This document shows positions 1-11,019 of a stretch of DNA of 64,000 nt, piece after piece. The stretch is from Trematomus loennbergii (taxonomy: Eukaryota > Chordata > Actinopteri > Perciformes > Nototheniidae): assembly GCA_012861695.1 (NCBI GenBank), contig JAAOOA010000016.1:25261200-25325199 (forward strand), written 5' to 3'. The notes beneath the pieces are model-generated. The model searched no databases and was not told the DNA's origin. It saw only the letters and a list, made by a program, of their open reading frames with translations. The stretch's first letter is position 1. The number at the start of each line of letters is the position of its first letter. A program made the translations under genes and the position numbers.

Positions 1-171
1 GTCGATGTTCATAAGGTTGGATGTCTGCTGACCAATCACATCTCTTGTCACATTCCTAATCTGTTTTAAATTACCACTAGTGGTGCACATACGCCATGAT
101 AAGACCTCACAATTCCACTTAAGTTGTTTGGTTAAAATACAATAAAAAGCTAGATATTCACAGACAAAAGG

Positions 172-476
172 TATCACCCTCTGTCTGAAACCAGAGCCCA
201 GTCTGCTCTGATTGGTCAGCTGGCCGGCTCTGTTGTGATTGGTCAACCACTTAGAGATGTCCGGCCTCTTAGCATATCACATACATGTGTTGGAGCGCTC
301 CAATGGAATCACAAGTGTTACAAAGTGATGTCACTATGGATGTTCAAAGGAGTTCAATGGAGGCGTTTCATGAGTGTGTGGGAGATTTGAGCCTTTGCAG
401 ACCATTTACATGCACTAAAACCAATATAACACACCTCAGGCAAGGGAAAACCACGACAAGCATAATAGGGCCTCTT
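172..476 (+). repeat. Teleost interspersed repeat, copy 1 (CCAAT-rich family, 5'-truncated)
   Basis: The stretch from the 'ctctgtctgaaaccagagcc' motif to a terminal 'taatagggcctctt'-like end is matched by 46667-46973, including two inverted CCAAT motifs ('tgattggt'), a 'gatgtc(c)cgcc'-like segment and 'tgatgtcactatg'. The left end found in the second copy is missing, so this copy is truncated. No coding capacity is visible. The similarity is seen directly. Assignment to a non-autonomous DNA transposon family rests on terminal sequences in the other copies and general familiarity with teleost repeats. Confidence 0.75.
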
Positions 477-3400
477 CAAATTGAAAACAAACTATAATCT
501 TCAATGGGAAGTGTTACTTGTTACATTTGGTTTGGTACGCATGTGTTGATGGATAGTTTGCTAACCTCTGTCTTACCCGGTTTCTTTAATCTTCTGCCTG
601 AGAGGAAAAAAGTGTAACATGTGCACAACATGTATGTGCGTGTCAGTATGTAAGGGCAAAGCAGACTTCAGGCTGGTCTCTCTTCACAGCTGATGTCAGA
701 TACTCTCCCCTCTTTCATTTCACCTCTGTTATGGTTTTCCTCTCCTGACATTTCAGGCTAATCTGGTTCGGCACACTGATCATCACTGCCCTACAGAAAC
801 CTCACCACTCAGCAAGGACAACCTTTCAGTAAAGCTGCATTACCAATTCCTTTGGTTTATTTAAAGTTCTTTCTTTGGATGACTCAAAACTCCATTCTAC
901 TTTTAGGTGTTTGACTGTCTCTTAGTCGGGGTATTTTTCTTACTATTGCTAAGCCCAGACAGCAGGGCACCATTGTCACAGCGTTAGTGAGTGGGCACGT
1001 TTTGCAACTATCCAAAACCAATAAACAGCCCTCACAACAGGTGCTGTAAACGGCTCAGCAGGAGGTATCCACAATCATGCATTTTTATGTCAACAACTAG
1101 AAAAATGCCCCCCAGGTGGCTTTCTTTGTTTTTCATATCCCCATAGACCAACACTGTTTAATTTATTCCAATTAACTACCTGAGAGTTTCTTAACTGCAG
1201 AACGGTCCCATGTGTAAAAGTAACATTATTGCATCATTGTTGTTGACTTAATTAAATGGTCTCTGATTCAACGCCTGGAAGACATTGTTGGTCAGGGCCT
1301 TTCAAAGCCGTGACAAATGTCCACAAATATTTATAGGACCATTTTCTGCTCTGCCTTTTTTGTATGTATGTGTGTGGATTCATAAATGTGTCTTAATGTA
1401 CTTATGTTCGACTCATCTATTCCTTTCGGTCCCCTCCCTATACGTTTTTTAGCTGCAGAGCGTATCACACTACCTACTTGTTTCTAGACGAGACAGGTCA
1501 TACTGTAGTTTGCATGCAGTCCTTGTCTGGTAAAATCAAAATATATAGGTCCTTTTACAAATTCGAGCCACAAATGTTTTTCTTATGGGGACAAGCTGTC
1601 CTCGTAAGAAAAACATTTGTCTAAAAAAAAAAAACATTATTGGTGTTTTTTGACTAGCTTGATAGTGATGCTTAAATTGAATCAATTTGGTGTTCCCATT
1701 ACCATCTGCATATTTTGGGCATGGGAAGCAATCGCAGAGCTGTCAACATGTGTCCTTAAGAGGTTGGTTACCTAAAGGTACTGTTAGCTAAATCATCTTG
1801 AGCGCAGCTTCCTTCCAGCTTTAGTCCTTATTAATCACCACCATTTGATTAAGTTGATTATGAAACTGGAGTCTGTGATATTACTCGAGGCGCAACCAAA
1901 AATTCCTCAGTCACAGCCCATAGATATCATCATTAACTGGTGTACTGCAAGTCGTTGATGCCATTTTAACCTGTGCACCGCTTCTGTAACGAGTTCATAT
2001 CCTTATTATTGAATGTGTAGTAAAGCCTCGAACACTTGAAATGACAAACTGTGCCAGGAGAAGAGAGGTGTAGAGATGGTTAATGTTGGATGAACATGTC
2101 AAACATGTCACGCTCGAAAACCATCTTGTCTGACACTGTCTGGACTGAGAGAGAGAGGAAGGAAGAGGAAGAGTGTGTGAGAGACATATTTGCTGAATGA
2201 CTCATCGTTGCGTTTCGAGATGTCCCTCTTGGCGAGATTACTCAACTCCAGCCTGCTCCGGCCAACCTGTGTACATTTGAATGAATGTGTGCGTGTGAGC
2301 AAATATATCTCCATGCAAATATGAAATCTCATGAAAAGAACCCTTCAGGAAGTACAGAATCATGTTGAAGAGACAAACAGAAAGATAAACAGAATAACCA
2401 TATTTTTAGTACTAATTCATAAACAATCTTCAGAATAGATGCTTGTTTATTCCAGGTGTAAACAGGGTAAGGCTATATTATGTACATTTGCATGTCAAAC
2501 TGTAAAAAATATAGTTATTCAGACTTTCCTCTAGAAAGTGGAAACTTTGAAACAGCAGTAATACAGAGAGACAGTGAATTGTCAAGGTATAGGGAAGCTG
2601 TGGTTTGCAGAGTGAAGTGTTGAAGCTACTTTCTATGGTTACATTGAATAGAGAGGGGGCACATGGCCTCAATGTTTGTTACTTTACAAAGTCATGCTGA
2701 CTTTCCACAGCAAGGTTGCTTCGGTGTTGAAACGGCTTGAGTGCTTAGCAAATTGTTTTTTATTTAACACCGTCCTACTTCCATTTTTCTCTCATTTCGC
2801 TGTGGAACTGCAGCACCAATTGCTGATTCGAAAATACTTTAGAGCAAGTCACCATGGCCGGGAAAAGTCATTTCAGATGTTCCCAGTGCTGATAGAAGAA
2901 ATCTCCAATGGATCGGCTGGTCTGTACACAATTGCTTTTGTTTTTTTTTGTCGTTTTTGTCACCTTTTATTCATGATTTATTAAAGTTCTCTACTTTCGC
3001 TGATATAACTGTCCCCTTTAGACACTTCAGGTAACACGTGAAGTAGAAGTTGCCTACTTTTTAAGTTTGAGTAAGAAGTGCATTAGTGGCTTTCTCCCTC
3101 AGCTGCAGGTGTCCAAACAGATCACAGCGCTGAGGTTGAATCTGAACTGCAAGCTGCTCCTGGAGGACAATTTTTTCAACACTGCAGAAAAGTTTCCCTC
3201 TGGCTCTTTATGCATCATCGTGCACCATTGTGATGTCAAAATGTGTGTGCGCTTGTATGCACTCAGGTGTGAGCGAGTGTGTTATTTAGTTAGAGAAAAA
3301 GTATATTTTGGGCTCCTGGATAAAGTGCACGTACGTTTCCTTTTTTTATTCCTTTTTCTGTTATTGTGTGTGCGCTACCTTTTGTTACTGATGATGAATT

Positions 3401-6400
3401 GCTCTCTTTAGCAGAAGGTCGTCACCATATTTTACACTGCCACATCCAAATTACACTAAAATGTAAATTATCCCATTTGAAAACAGCAGTGTACCATTAT
3501 CATAATAATGGTGACAGTGTAATCAAATGAATCCCTCTAGCTCTGCCTGTAGACTGAGACAAAGGTGTACCAACACTAGGACCGTACCCAGAGGAAATCA
3601 CCCTTAAACACCTAAAAATATATATTTCATTCATGTAATTTTTTTTAAATAACACATTGACTTACTGATGTTTTCTTGCAAATAAAGCTGAAAAACAAGA
3701 TGTTTGAAATAAACATTTTTGTTTTAAGTAGTGTATAACATTTATTTTATAACAAGAAAGATCGGATTAATAAGGATTTCGGTGTTAGAGTGGATTTCTA
3801 AATAATTTTGACATGGGTTGACTTCTTGAATTGTACCACTACACTCAAATAACATGTTGAATCAACATATACTGTATATGTATTTCTTATATGTCATCTG
3901 CACAGCTCCCTCCTGCTGCACTCCTACAGTGTTAGCAGGACTGTTTGATTGACAGGTGTGAGAATGGCTGTGCTCTAAGACGACACCCCGGGGTGCAGCT
4001 CCTCTGAATTATGAATGAACGGGATGAAGCTTTCACCTCTCTGAATGAACCTCACATCTGCAGAGGGCTCTGTCCTTTCCTCTTTCTATTGCAATTCAGT
4101 TGTATTTAAATATGCTTTATTCTCATGACAGAATGAAAGCCAGTTCAAGTAAAGTGCAATATTATCTTTCAGTGAAAGCATAACAAGTCATGAAATGAAA
4201 TGAGAAATAGTATATAGTTTAGCATTTATATAGGTGATCTGCTGGAATATTATTAACAAAATAATTAAGTGGATTAATAAACGGTTTCTTTGAGGATTCA
4301 CCGATTTCTTTTTTGCTGTGATCAGCCATTATCCACCATAATATCATAATGTTATAAGACTGTATATTAGTCTCCTGTTGGCACAATCAGGAGCGCAATG
4401 CTGATATTTTTTCATAAACATAAAGCAGAGACTGATTCTTCTTTTTCTAAATACCAGAAACTTGAAGTTGGCAACCTTGGCATATGATATAGGCAAACTT
4501 CTTTTATAAACTAATTTTACATACTGTACGTATCACATTTTTATCTATTCATCTACAGTAATTTGTTATTGATTTTTAACATCAAGGGAGGCTTTGAAAA
4601 ATAGATTTTACAATTGTGCAGTTGCAGTGAACACCTGGCATAGTACACAAAAGCCTAAAGAAATCAAGGCATGTGTTGCATCTCCATCTGCTAGCTTTAA
4701 TAAACCTACATATTCACAGACATTGCTATCCTGTTCTCTAAAACCCTTGTGTGCCAGATTCCCAAAGTGTTCCCTTTCCCATCCTGCCGCCTTTTGCAAA
4801 TCTCTACTATCAGACACATTTGTGGGATTTAAACGTATCTTTCAGTAATATTACCTAATACCCCCTATAGTTACAGGAGTGTGGGTTATTGTAGATTCTA
4901 GGCCTTCATCAGGTCAATGACACGATCAGTCATTCAGTCTGTCGTTTTCAAATGTCTCCCGGTTCGATGAATTAAAGTCTCTAACTTCATTGAACAGCTG
5001 GTCACTAATTCAGTGGGCCACCTATCTGAATCTCTGCTGCCTCTTTCTACAGCATTTTATGTTTCAACGATGATGACCTGTCCCTCTGCCCCCACATGAA
5101 TCCCTTCCAGTTCCCCTTCTCTGCTTTTCTGCCCAAACTTGTCTCTTGGTCTGAGCCTGAATCTGTTTCTCAGCGGGAGCTCAGAGCTGCCTCTTAGCCT
5201 GTGTCTTTTCACTAGCTTGTCCTTTTTTGTTTCACTGGCCCAGTATTTATCTGCCCATCAAGCTTTGCTATTATGTCGCTTAAAGTTTGTTCCAGTATTA
5301 TGACAGAGCCGACAAAGCCTGTTTTTCTGATTCTATTCCCTCCATCTGTCCATCCATCCTTTTTCTAGGCTTCAGCTCCGGTTTGTCTCCATTTATATGC
5401 AGCCCAGTCAGTATGTCCATCTCCCTCAAAGCTCTGCCCCAGTCTGTTTCTATTATCACCCTGCACCCTTTGGTCTCTCCTACAAACATTGTCCCTCAGT
5501 ATCTAACCCCTTGTTCTCAGGTCAGCCTGTTAGGTTCTCTTGTGATCCAGTTTCTCATCCAATAATCCTTAACATGTCTGTGAATTAAAAAGCAGCTTCT
5601 CCAGACCACAGGACCAACTCAAGAGCAGCTCCTTTTCTACCCACACAACAAAGCTGTCACTACCAAAGTTACTGCACCTGTGCTTTTTACAACCTGAGGC
5701 AATGAAATATGTTATCCACCTGCACCAGGACCCGTCAAATTAACTCACACAAGCTGGCATGAAGTTTATGGAAATCGTTGCGTGGTCAACCTTGCACATC
5801 CTCTCTCTCGGGTCAATCTGTTCCCTGAAATGTTCTATTTTTCTGCTGAGTGATGGCTTGGCTGTGTCTGGCATCTTGATCAACTTGTGGGGGACATTGC
5901 AAGTGTTCAATTTGCCGACACATTGACAATGCAGCCAAACTTTGCTAGTTCTTTTCTTTCACAATAAAAACCCTACACATATTCACTGCATCACTGCTTA
6001 CCAAGGATAAATGAAATTAACTCAGAGTGCTTCAAGAAGCAACTGAACAAACTGCTGTATTATTTATCACACAAATGCATGTCTGTATTTATAATGGATG
6101 TTCCACAAGCCGAAGTTAATCTGGCTTTTTAATTGTAAAACAGAAATTATGTAACCAACGGTGCAGAGAAAATGACTCGAGTAGTTTGAAGTGTTTTTTT
6201 CATTTTTCCGATGAGCTCAGTTTAAAGTCCTTTTATATAGAGCTCCCTAGATAGTGAATGAGTGAATTATTTCACACATAGCCTCAGACTATTTCTCGCG
6301 TTATTCCCAGTGTGTAGGATTTTCCAGGATCCTGTTCTGCCTCGCCTGCCCTCCAGTTGCCCTCACTGAGTTTCCCTCCTTTATGGGTCACCTGACCTTG

Positions 6401-7535
6401 TTGGTTGCCTACCCAGCTGCGCCTCAAGCACAATGAACCCCAGTGAATACACAGAGGTCATGTTTTGCCTATTGTTTATTTATTTATTGTAGTTGAGGCC
6501 TTCCTGCCAGCCTGTTTGTGGCGTATAATGTCAACCATCTAGATCTCCTGTTGTATTTCCCTTTTTGCCTACCTAACTACTTTTTCTGAATTATTACTGG
6601 TCTCAAGCCTTCCTGTTTCTAACTATTCGACCATCAGTACTAAGCAACATATTCTTTACTCGGTATGTTTTAGTGTCTGCATTTGTTATTGGATCCACAG
6701 CCTAATATTTGTAATGATTGAGTTATCAGATGAGGATTTTTTCTGTGGCTTTCGCACATGCAAAACTATCAATCTATGTTGAGTTTTATAAGGACTCTTA
6801 ATGTGTCTCCTTTAATCTGTTTTCTTGTCTCTTTCTCTCGATCTCTCTTCCCCTTAATGTGTAGGTCTCTCCCCATGCATCACTTCAGAAAGTCTTTATA
6901 CAATCATTTGAAATGAGAGGTAATGCTGATAGATGCTGCTATATAAAGTAATGGATGAGGTGAAGGCAAAAACTGTTTGCGCTATCAAGTCAATTATGTG
7001 TTTATATTGGTTCAGCCTTGTGTGTTTTATAGCACTTATACCATGGCTGCTTACCAAAAGGAAAAGGAAATGCTGTGTAGTAGTACAAGTATTTTGTTGT
7101 AGTGACTTCGGTTTAAGTTTCATTCAGATCGTCAAACTGATTGTTCCACATTTTACAGTGTTGAAAAACTGGTTCCTCTTGTTGAGGTTTATTTTAGGAA
7201 TTCCAGTTTTTCTAAAAGGTCAATAAGTCAATGGCTCTTCAGTTATTAGTTTATTTTATACATGCTGCTCTCTCTTCGTATAAAAGGTTTTTAAAAATAT
7301 GTTTGTAGTATCAACAAAAAAGGAAGTTGATCTCAGCATTGTCAGGTTCGGGTCATCAAACCACAAGATGTACCTCTAAGTTCTAACACTGTAAATCAGA
7401 CCTTTTTTTGTCTTTAAGAATCTATATTTCAGATATTAATGGACACAAGGCAGCCATTGATAATGCAAGATAAAATATTGCACTAAATACCAACTTTTCT
7501 CTATAAAATCATTCAACTTGAGAGACAGAGTGGGC
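477..7535. other. Gene-free 5' flank
   Basis: About 7 kb of AT-rich sequence with no open frame showing recognisable protein similarity or splice architecture. The only notable structure is the hairpin at 1570-1620. Short open frames, such as the one at 3067-3411, contain low-complexity Phe/Leu runs and look like chance. Confidence 0.6.
1570..1620. repeat. Near-perfect short hairpin
   Basis: Arms 1570-1585 and 1605-1620 are perfect 16-bp reverse complements (acaaatgtttttctta / taagaaaaacatttgt). Pairing continues inward for seven more positions, allowing two G-U pairs, leaving a loop of about 5 nt. A run of A follows at about 1624-1634. It could be a remnant of a palindromic transposon or a structured transcript. 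It is short for a pre-microRNA. Confidence 0.7.
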
Positions 7536-7538
7536 GTG

Positions 7539-7588
<50 letters not shown>
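7536..7588. repeat. (TG)n microsatellite
   Basis: A TG dinucleotide array with one early TGCG interruption. A (CA)n array at 7691-7710 lies about 100 bp downstream in the opposite orientation. Both sit just upstream of the proposed promoter region. Confidence 0.95.
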
Positions 7589-7591
<3 letters not shown>

Positions 7592-7690
7592 AATGTTGGT
7601 GTGTGTGTGACTAGAAAGATGTATGTGCATAGACACACACAGCACTGAGAGAAGGAGTCGCGCTGATCCGTCGGTGTGTGATGGAACAGT

Positions 7691-7710
7691 ACACACACAC
7701 ACACACACAC
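7691..7710. repeat. (CA)n microsatellite
   Basis: A short AC array, oppositely oriented to the TG array at 7536-7588. It is followed by a CT-rich tract at about 7711-7790. Confidence 0.9.
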
Positions 7711-8066
7711 TTTCTCGCTCTTTCACTCTGGTATACTCTCGCTCTCCTCCTCCTCTCTCTCTTTCTCTCTCTCTCTCCTTTTCTCTTGCGCTTGCACGGA
7801 GTGAGAGGGGCATCAGGAAGGGAAGAATGAGGAAGAAGTCGGCTGTGCTGCGCGCCTCGTCCCAACAAATGCGGGTTTGCTGATGAAGCTCCGCTCCGGT
7901 TATCCGATCATACAGGTCTTACACGTCCCGCTGCATGGAAACGAAGAGTAGGCAACAACCGAAAACAACAGCAACAAATAATAAGCTGTCAGTGCATGGG
8001 AATCCGGACACCTCTCCCTCTCTTTTGTGCGTCTCGCTGTGTGGATACGCTGCTGCTTGGCTGGCG

Positions 8067-8074
8067 TATAAGAG
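8067..8074 (+). promoter_or_regulatory. TATA-like box, candidate slc8a1 promoter
   Basis: TATAAGAG lies in a locally CpG-richer stretch (about 7840-8500) that stands out from its AT-rich surroundings. A start about 30 bp downstream (near 8097) would give a short untranslated exon ending at the good donor CAG|GTAGGA at 8218/8219. Mammalian SLC8A1 uses several tissue-specific promoters, each with its own untranslated first exon spliced to the same coding exon, so a non-coding first exon about 11 kb upstream fits the family. The motif and donor are seen; their use as a promoter and exon is inferred. Confidence 0.35.
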
Positions 8075-8096
8075 CTCCCTGCGTCTCCATTACCAT

Positions 8097-8218
8097 TCTC
8101 CACTACTGGCTTACCTCTACTTCTCCTCCTCCTCCTGGTTCTGCTACTAGTAGAGCTTTAGTCCTGCTTTTACTACTGACTGCCTTCTCCAGATTGTGGA
8201 CACTCTCTGGATAAACAG
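8097..8218 (+). other. slc8a1: Candidate 5' untranslated exon of slc8a1
   Basis: This would run from about 30 bp below the TATA-like box to the donor CAG|GTAGGA (intron from 8219). The matching acceptor would be the pyrimidine-rich CTCTAAAG ending at 19004, giving an intron of about 10.8 kb. There is no conserved reading frame, as expected for an untranslated exon. The true 5' end is unknown, and other alternative first exons may exist outside or within the window. Confidence 0.3.
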
Positions 8219-8916
8219 GTAGGATATTCTGCAGTTTTTTTGGGTACGGTTTCAGAACAAGGGACAATCATGGTAGTGATACTGAACGCCGGTGGGCTTT
8301 GGCTCACGCCGCATTGTCTGGTGGAAGCAAGTTAATTTATGGAGGGAGGGATGTGGAGTGGACGGTGTTGCCTCATGGAGCACAGATGGAAGACTTGAAA
8401 GCACCATGCGTCGGAAGGGTTTGGATGCGATGTGGAAACGATGTTTCCTCACCCCATCCTCCTGCAACACGCTGTCCACACTGCGCCTCTCCACCTCTTT
8501 GATTCAGAGATGTATAGACAGAGGAGCACTGGTTTTAAAATCACTGGTTGCAGTTCTTTTTTTTTCTTTAAAATGTGCAACTAGAGGCTGTTTCTTTTGG
8601 TTTAAGGGGCTTTTATATTCTTATTTTGCCCTTTACCCCCACCCTCTTTCCCTGCCCTCCTCGCTTATTTTTAGTGGAATAATAATTACGGATGCAGAGC
8701 ACGTTCAGCTAACCAGGTTCGCACCCTTTTTATAGGCTTTCAATGTGGAAGTTGGCTGACAAACATGCGCAGTCTAGTATCCTTTTAAAGCACGAATTAC
8801 CCATTTGCAAAAGTGCACAGAAAGCCACATTTGCGCAATTCTGCACGTCCCCATCCTTTGCGACAAACCATATTGGCACTGATGGACTGCCTTTGCACAT
8901 CAGGGCAGAGCAGGTT

Positions 8917-8935
8917 GGGGGGGAGGGGGGGGGGG
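8917..8935 (+). repeat. G-run
   Basis: Seven G, one A, then eleven G. This is a homopolymer tract with G-quadruplex potential and is likely to be length-variable or mis-sequenced. Confidence 0.85.
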
Positions 8936-9730
8936 AGAATTCCGAGCCCGAGCCCTGCCACTTTTTCATTCATGTTTCTGAATTTAAAATGGATCAGTTG
9001 GGTTTTTAAACGTGAAATTCTAGAACAAATACTTATGTTAGCCTGTCTGCTGTGTTATAAAAGATAAATCAACATGGAGAGATTCAGTTAGCTTTAAGCC
9101 TGACATTTATACTGTATATATTAGAGCAGACAGCGGCTTTTCATTCTCCTGATGTGACACTACAGACGCTTCGTCTTGTGAGGAGCGCTTGGCACATCAG
9201 GCAGGTACAATCAAGGCTTTCCAGGCAATTTTTTTTCCAGCTGATCCAGTTGAGGGGTTTATGAGCATGACACAGAGGAACTGAATCTCATCCATTGTGG
9301 ATGGTATGAAATATTAATTTATGACAATGAAAAACTGAAACGCAGCCTGAGCTTTTTACTGCCTTATTTACCTCCCAGCAGTGGTGCAGTTGGTTATTGA
9401 TGGGATATAAGATCTTGTGGCGATGCAGTGGTGAGGCTTCATCACAATAAAACGGGTTCAGGTTAACGCAAGTGATGTATTTTGCAATAAAAGCTGACCT
9501 TTTTCAATGTCTGACGGACTAGACTCTTGCCGTATCTCAGTCGTTCTTGGATTTGTCAATGAGGAGGCCTATTCTTAACCTGATTGAGGAGAGATTATGG
9601 CACCATGTTGGAAATAAGTCATTGGCTAAATGGCTGAGTTGGAAGAAGGGATATAACAGATTGTTTCTCTTGGTTGTTTTGTAATATTGCTGAAAATGTA
9701 TATCTCCATCATGATGTTCATTGATGACTA

Positions 9731-9802
9731 GAGGGGTATTGGGCGCCTACCGGTCAGAGGGTGGGGTTAGATTCCCATCCCCCGCAGTCAACATGTTGAA
9801 GG
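9731..9802 (+). repeat. SINE-like fragment
   Basis: It contains 'ggttagattccc' (B-box-like) followed by 'cccgcagtcaacatgttgaag', which resembles the tRNA-derived SINE body at 34181-34372 ('ggttcaaacccc...gcagtcagcatgtcg'). It is truncated at both ends. Identification rests on this short similarity. Confidence 0.5.
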
Positions 9803-10663
9803 TAAGGTAAGCTTTCTCTGACTTGGTTGTTGTTGGTTGTGGTTTATGTTAACAAAGGCTTGGTCTACGCTATTCTTTTCTCAAGAACCGCTGATTCAAA
9901 CACCTTCAAACTCAATACCGCACTTCCTTTCTGCCTGCCATGACAGCTGCCCTGACATAGTTGTATACCAAAGCAAGGCTATGCTAATACATTAGCATAG
10001 ACGGAGAGCAAGACATACACAAGATGCTGTTTGGGGTTGTAACAGTTAATCATCTCAATACATAACGCAGTGTGTACAGAACGCACAAAAAATAAATGTC
10101 ACACAGATCTCAGGGGCTTGCACTCAACAACTTCCTTGAGTCCACAGCAAATAACCCGCCAAGTGTGAATTTTATCAGATCATGTGTCAAGTTATTTGTA
10201 CAAAAGATCTAGATACAGTATGTGCGTATCTACATTTGTACATGCATACAGTACGTATATACACACATTTCATCATAGTTAGAATAAACAGACTTAATGT
10301 GATCCATATCAGTTACTAATTGTAATAGGACAAACATGAAATATTTTTTTGTTAGACTTACTCTTAAAAAGTTTAAACAGTTTTTTCCCGCAGATTATTA
10401 TGTTCCCACGCCTACGCACCAAAAAGCTGTCCTTGTCTTTTTCCGAAAGGGGAACCTGTTCATTCTTGTTTACTGTAAACAGGGTGCTTTCATGACATAG
10501 ACCAGTCAGGTAAAGTGGAGTATTAGGGGAAAAGCAAAAAAGCTGCTGATTCTACTGCAGATCAGCCAGTCCCAATTTTACCTGCTTTTTCATATCTTAA
10601 TAAATACAGAATAGTTATCATAATATATCAAAATAAATATTGAATAACTGTAATGAGCCTTAA

Positions 10664-11015
10664 AGGTGGGATAGGTAAGTTTGAGAAACCGGCTCGAGAT
10701 ACACTTTTTTTATATTCTATGGAATGCTCTTAACATCCCGATAGCAATGAATATCTTTGAAAGTGCTTTGAAAAAAATCCATTCAAAAATGTTCATCTGT
10801 GGAAGCCGTAGTACTGTAAAAAGCACGACCAATCATTTTAGCTGGCCCGGCTAAAATAACTGGATGGCCTACCTGCCTGTCAGCCTTCCATCTGTGCACA
10901 AACTTATCTCGTACCCTCATTGGTCATGTGCGCGTTCGTGTGTGTTGGAGGAGGGGCTCTGTAAGGAGTGGCAGATTTTTTCCGGTTGCGTATTTTCAAA
11001 TGACCTACCCCACCT
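10664..11015. mobile_element. MITE family A copy 1, TTAA-flanked, right TIR partly deleted
   Basis: This is nearly identical over most of its length to 61719-62097. It is flanked by TTAA at 10660-10663 and 11016-11019. The left end (aggtgggataggtaagtttg) is a terminal inverted repeat of the right end of the second copy. In this copy the right end has lost about 30 bp of the inverted repeat (the 'ctcgagccggtttctcaaa' part) but keeps the last bases 'cctaccccacct'. No open frame is present, so mobilisation would need a transposase from elsewhere. TTAA target sites are typical of piggyBac-type transposases; that assignment is inference. Confidence 0.85.
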
Positions 11016-11019
11016 TTAA

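Larger units (their letters stand above)
8219..10659 (+). other. Presumed 5' UTR intron, first part
   Basis: It lies between the candidate untranslated exon and the MITE at 10664. A CpG-richer stretch continues to about 8500. A G-run of up to 19 bases with one interruption sits at 8917-8935. A SINE-like fragment is at about 9731-9802. No protein-like frame is seen. The open frame at 8292-8735 has no recognisable similarity. Confidence 0.4.

Noticed and set aside
8292..8735. 147-codon frame just downstream of the candidate first exon
   Set aside because: No similarity recognised and the start is unsupported. The region may be transcribed or regulatory but is not supported as coding.
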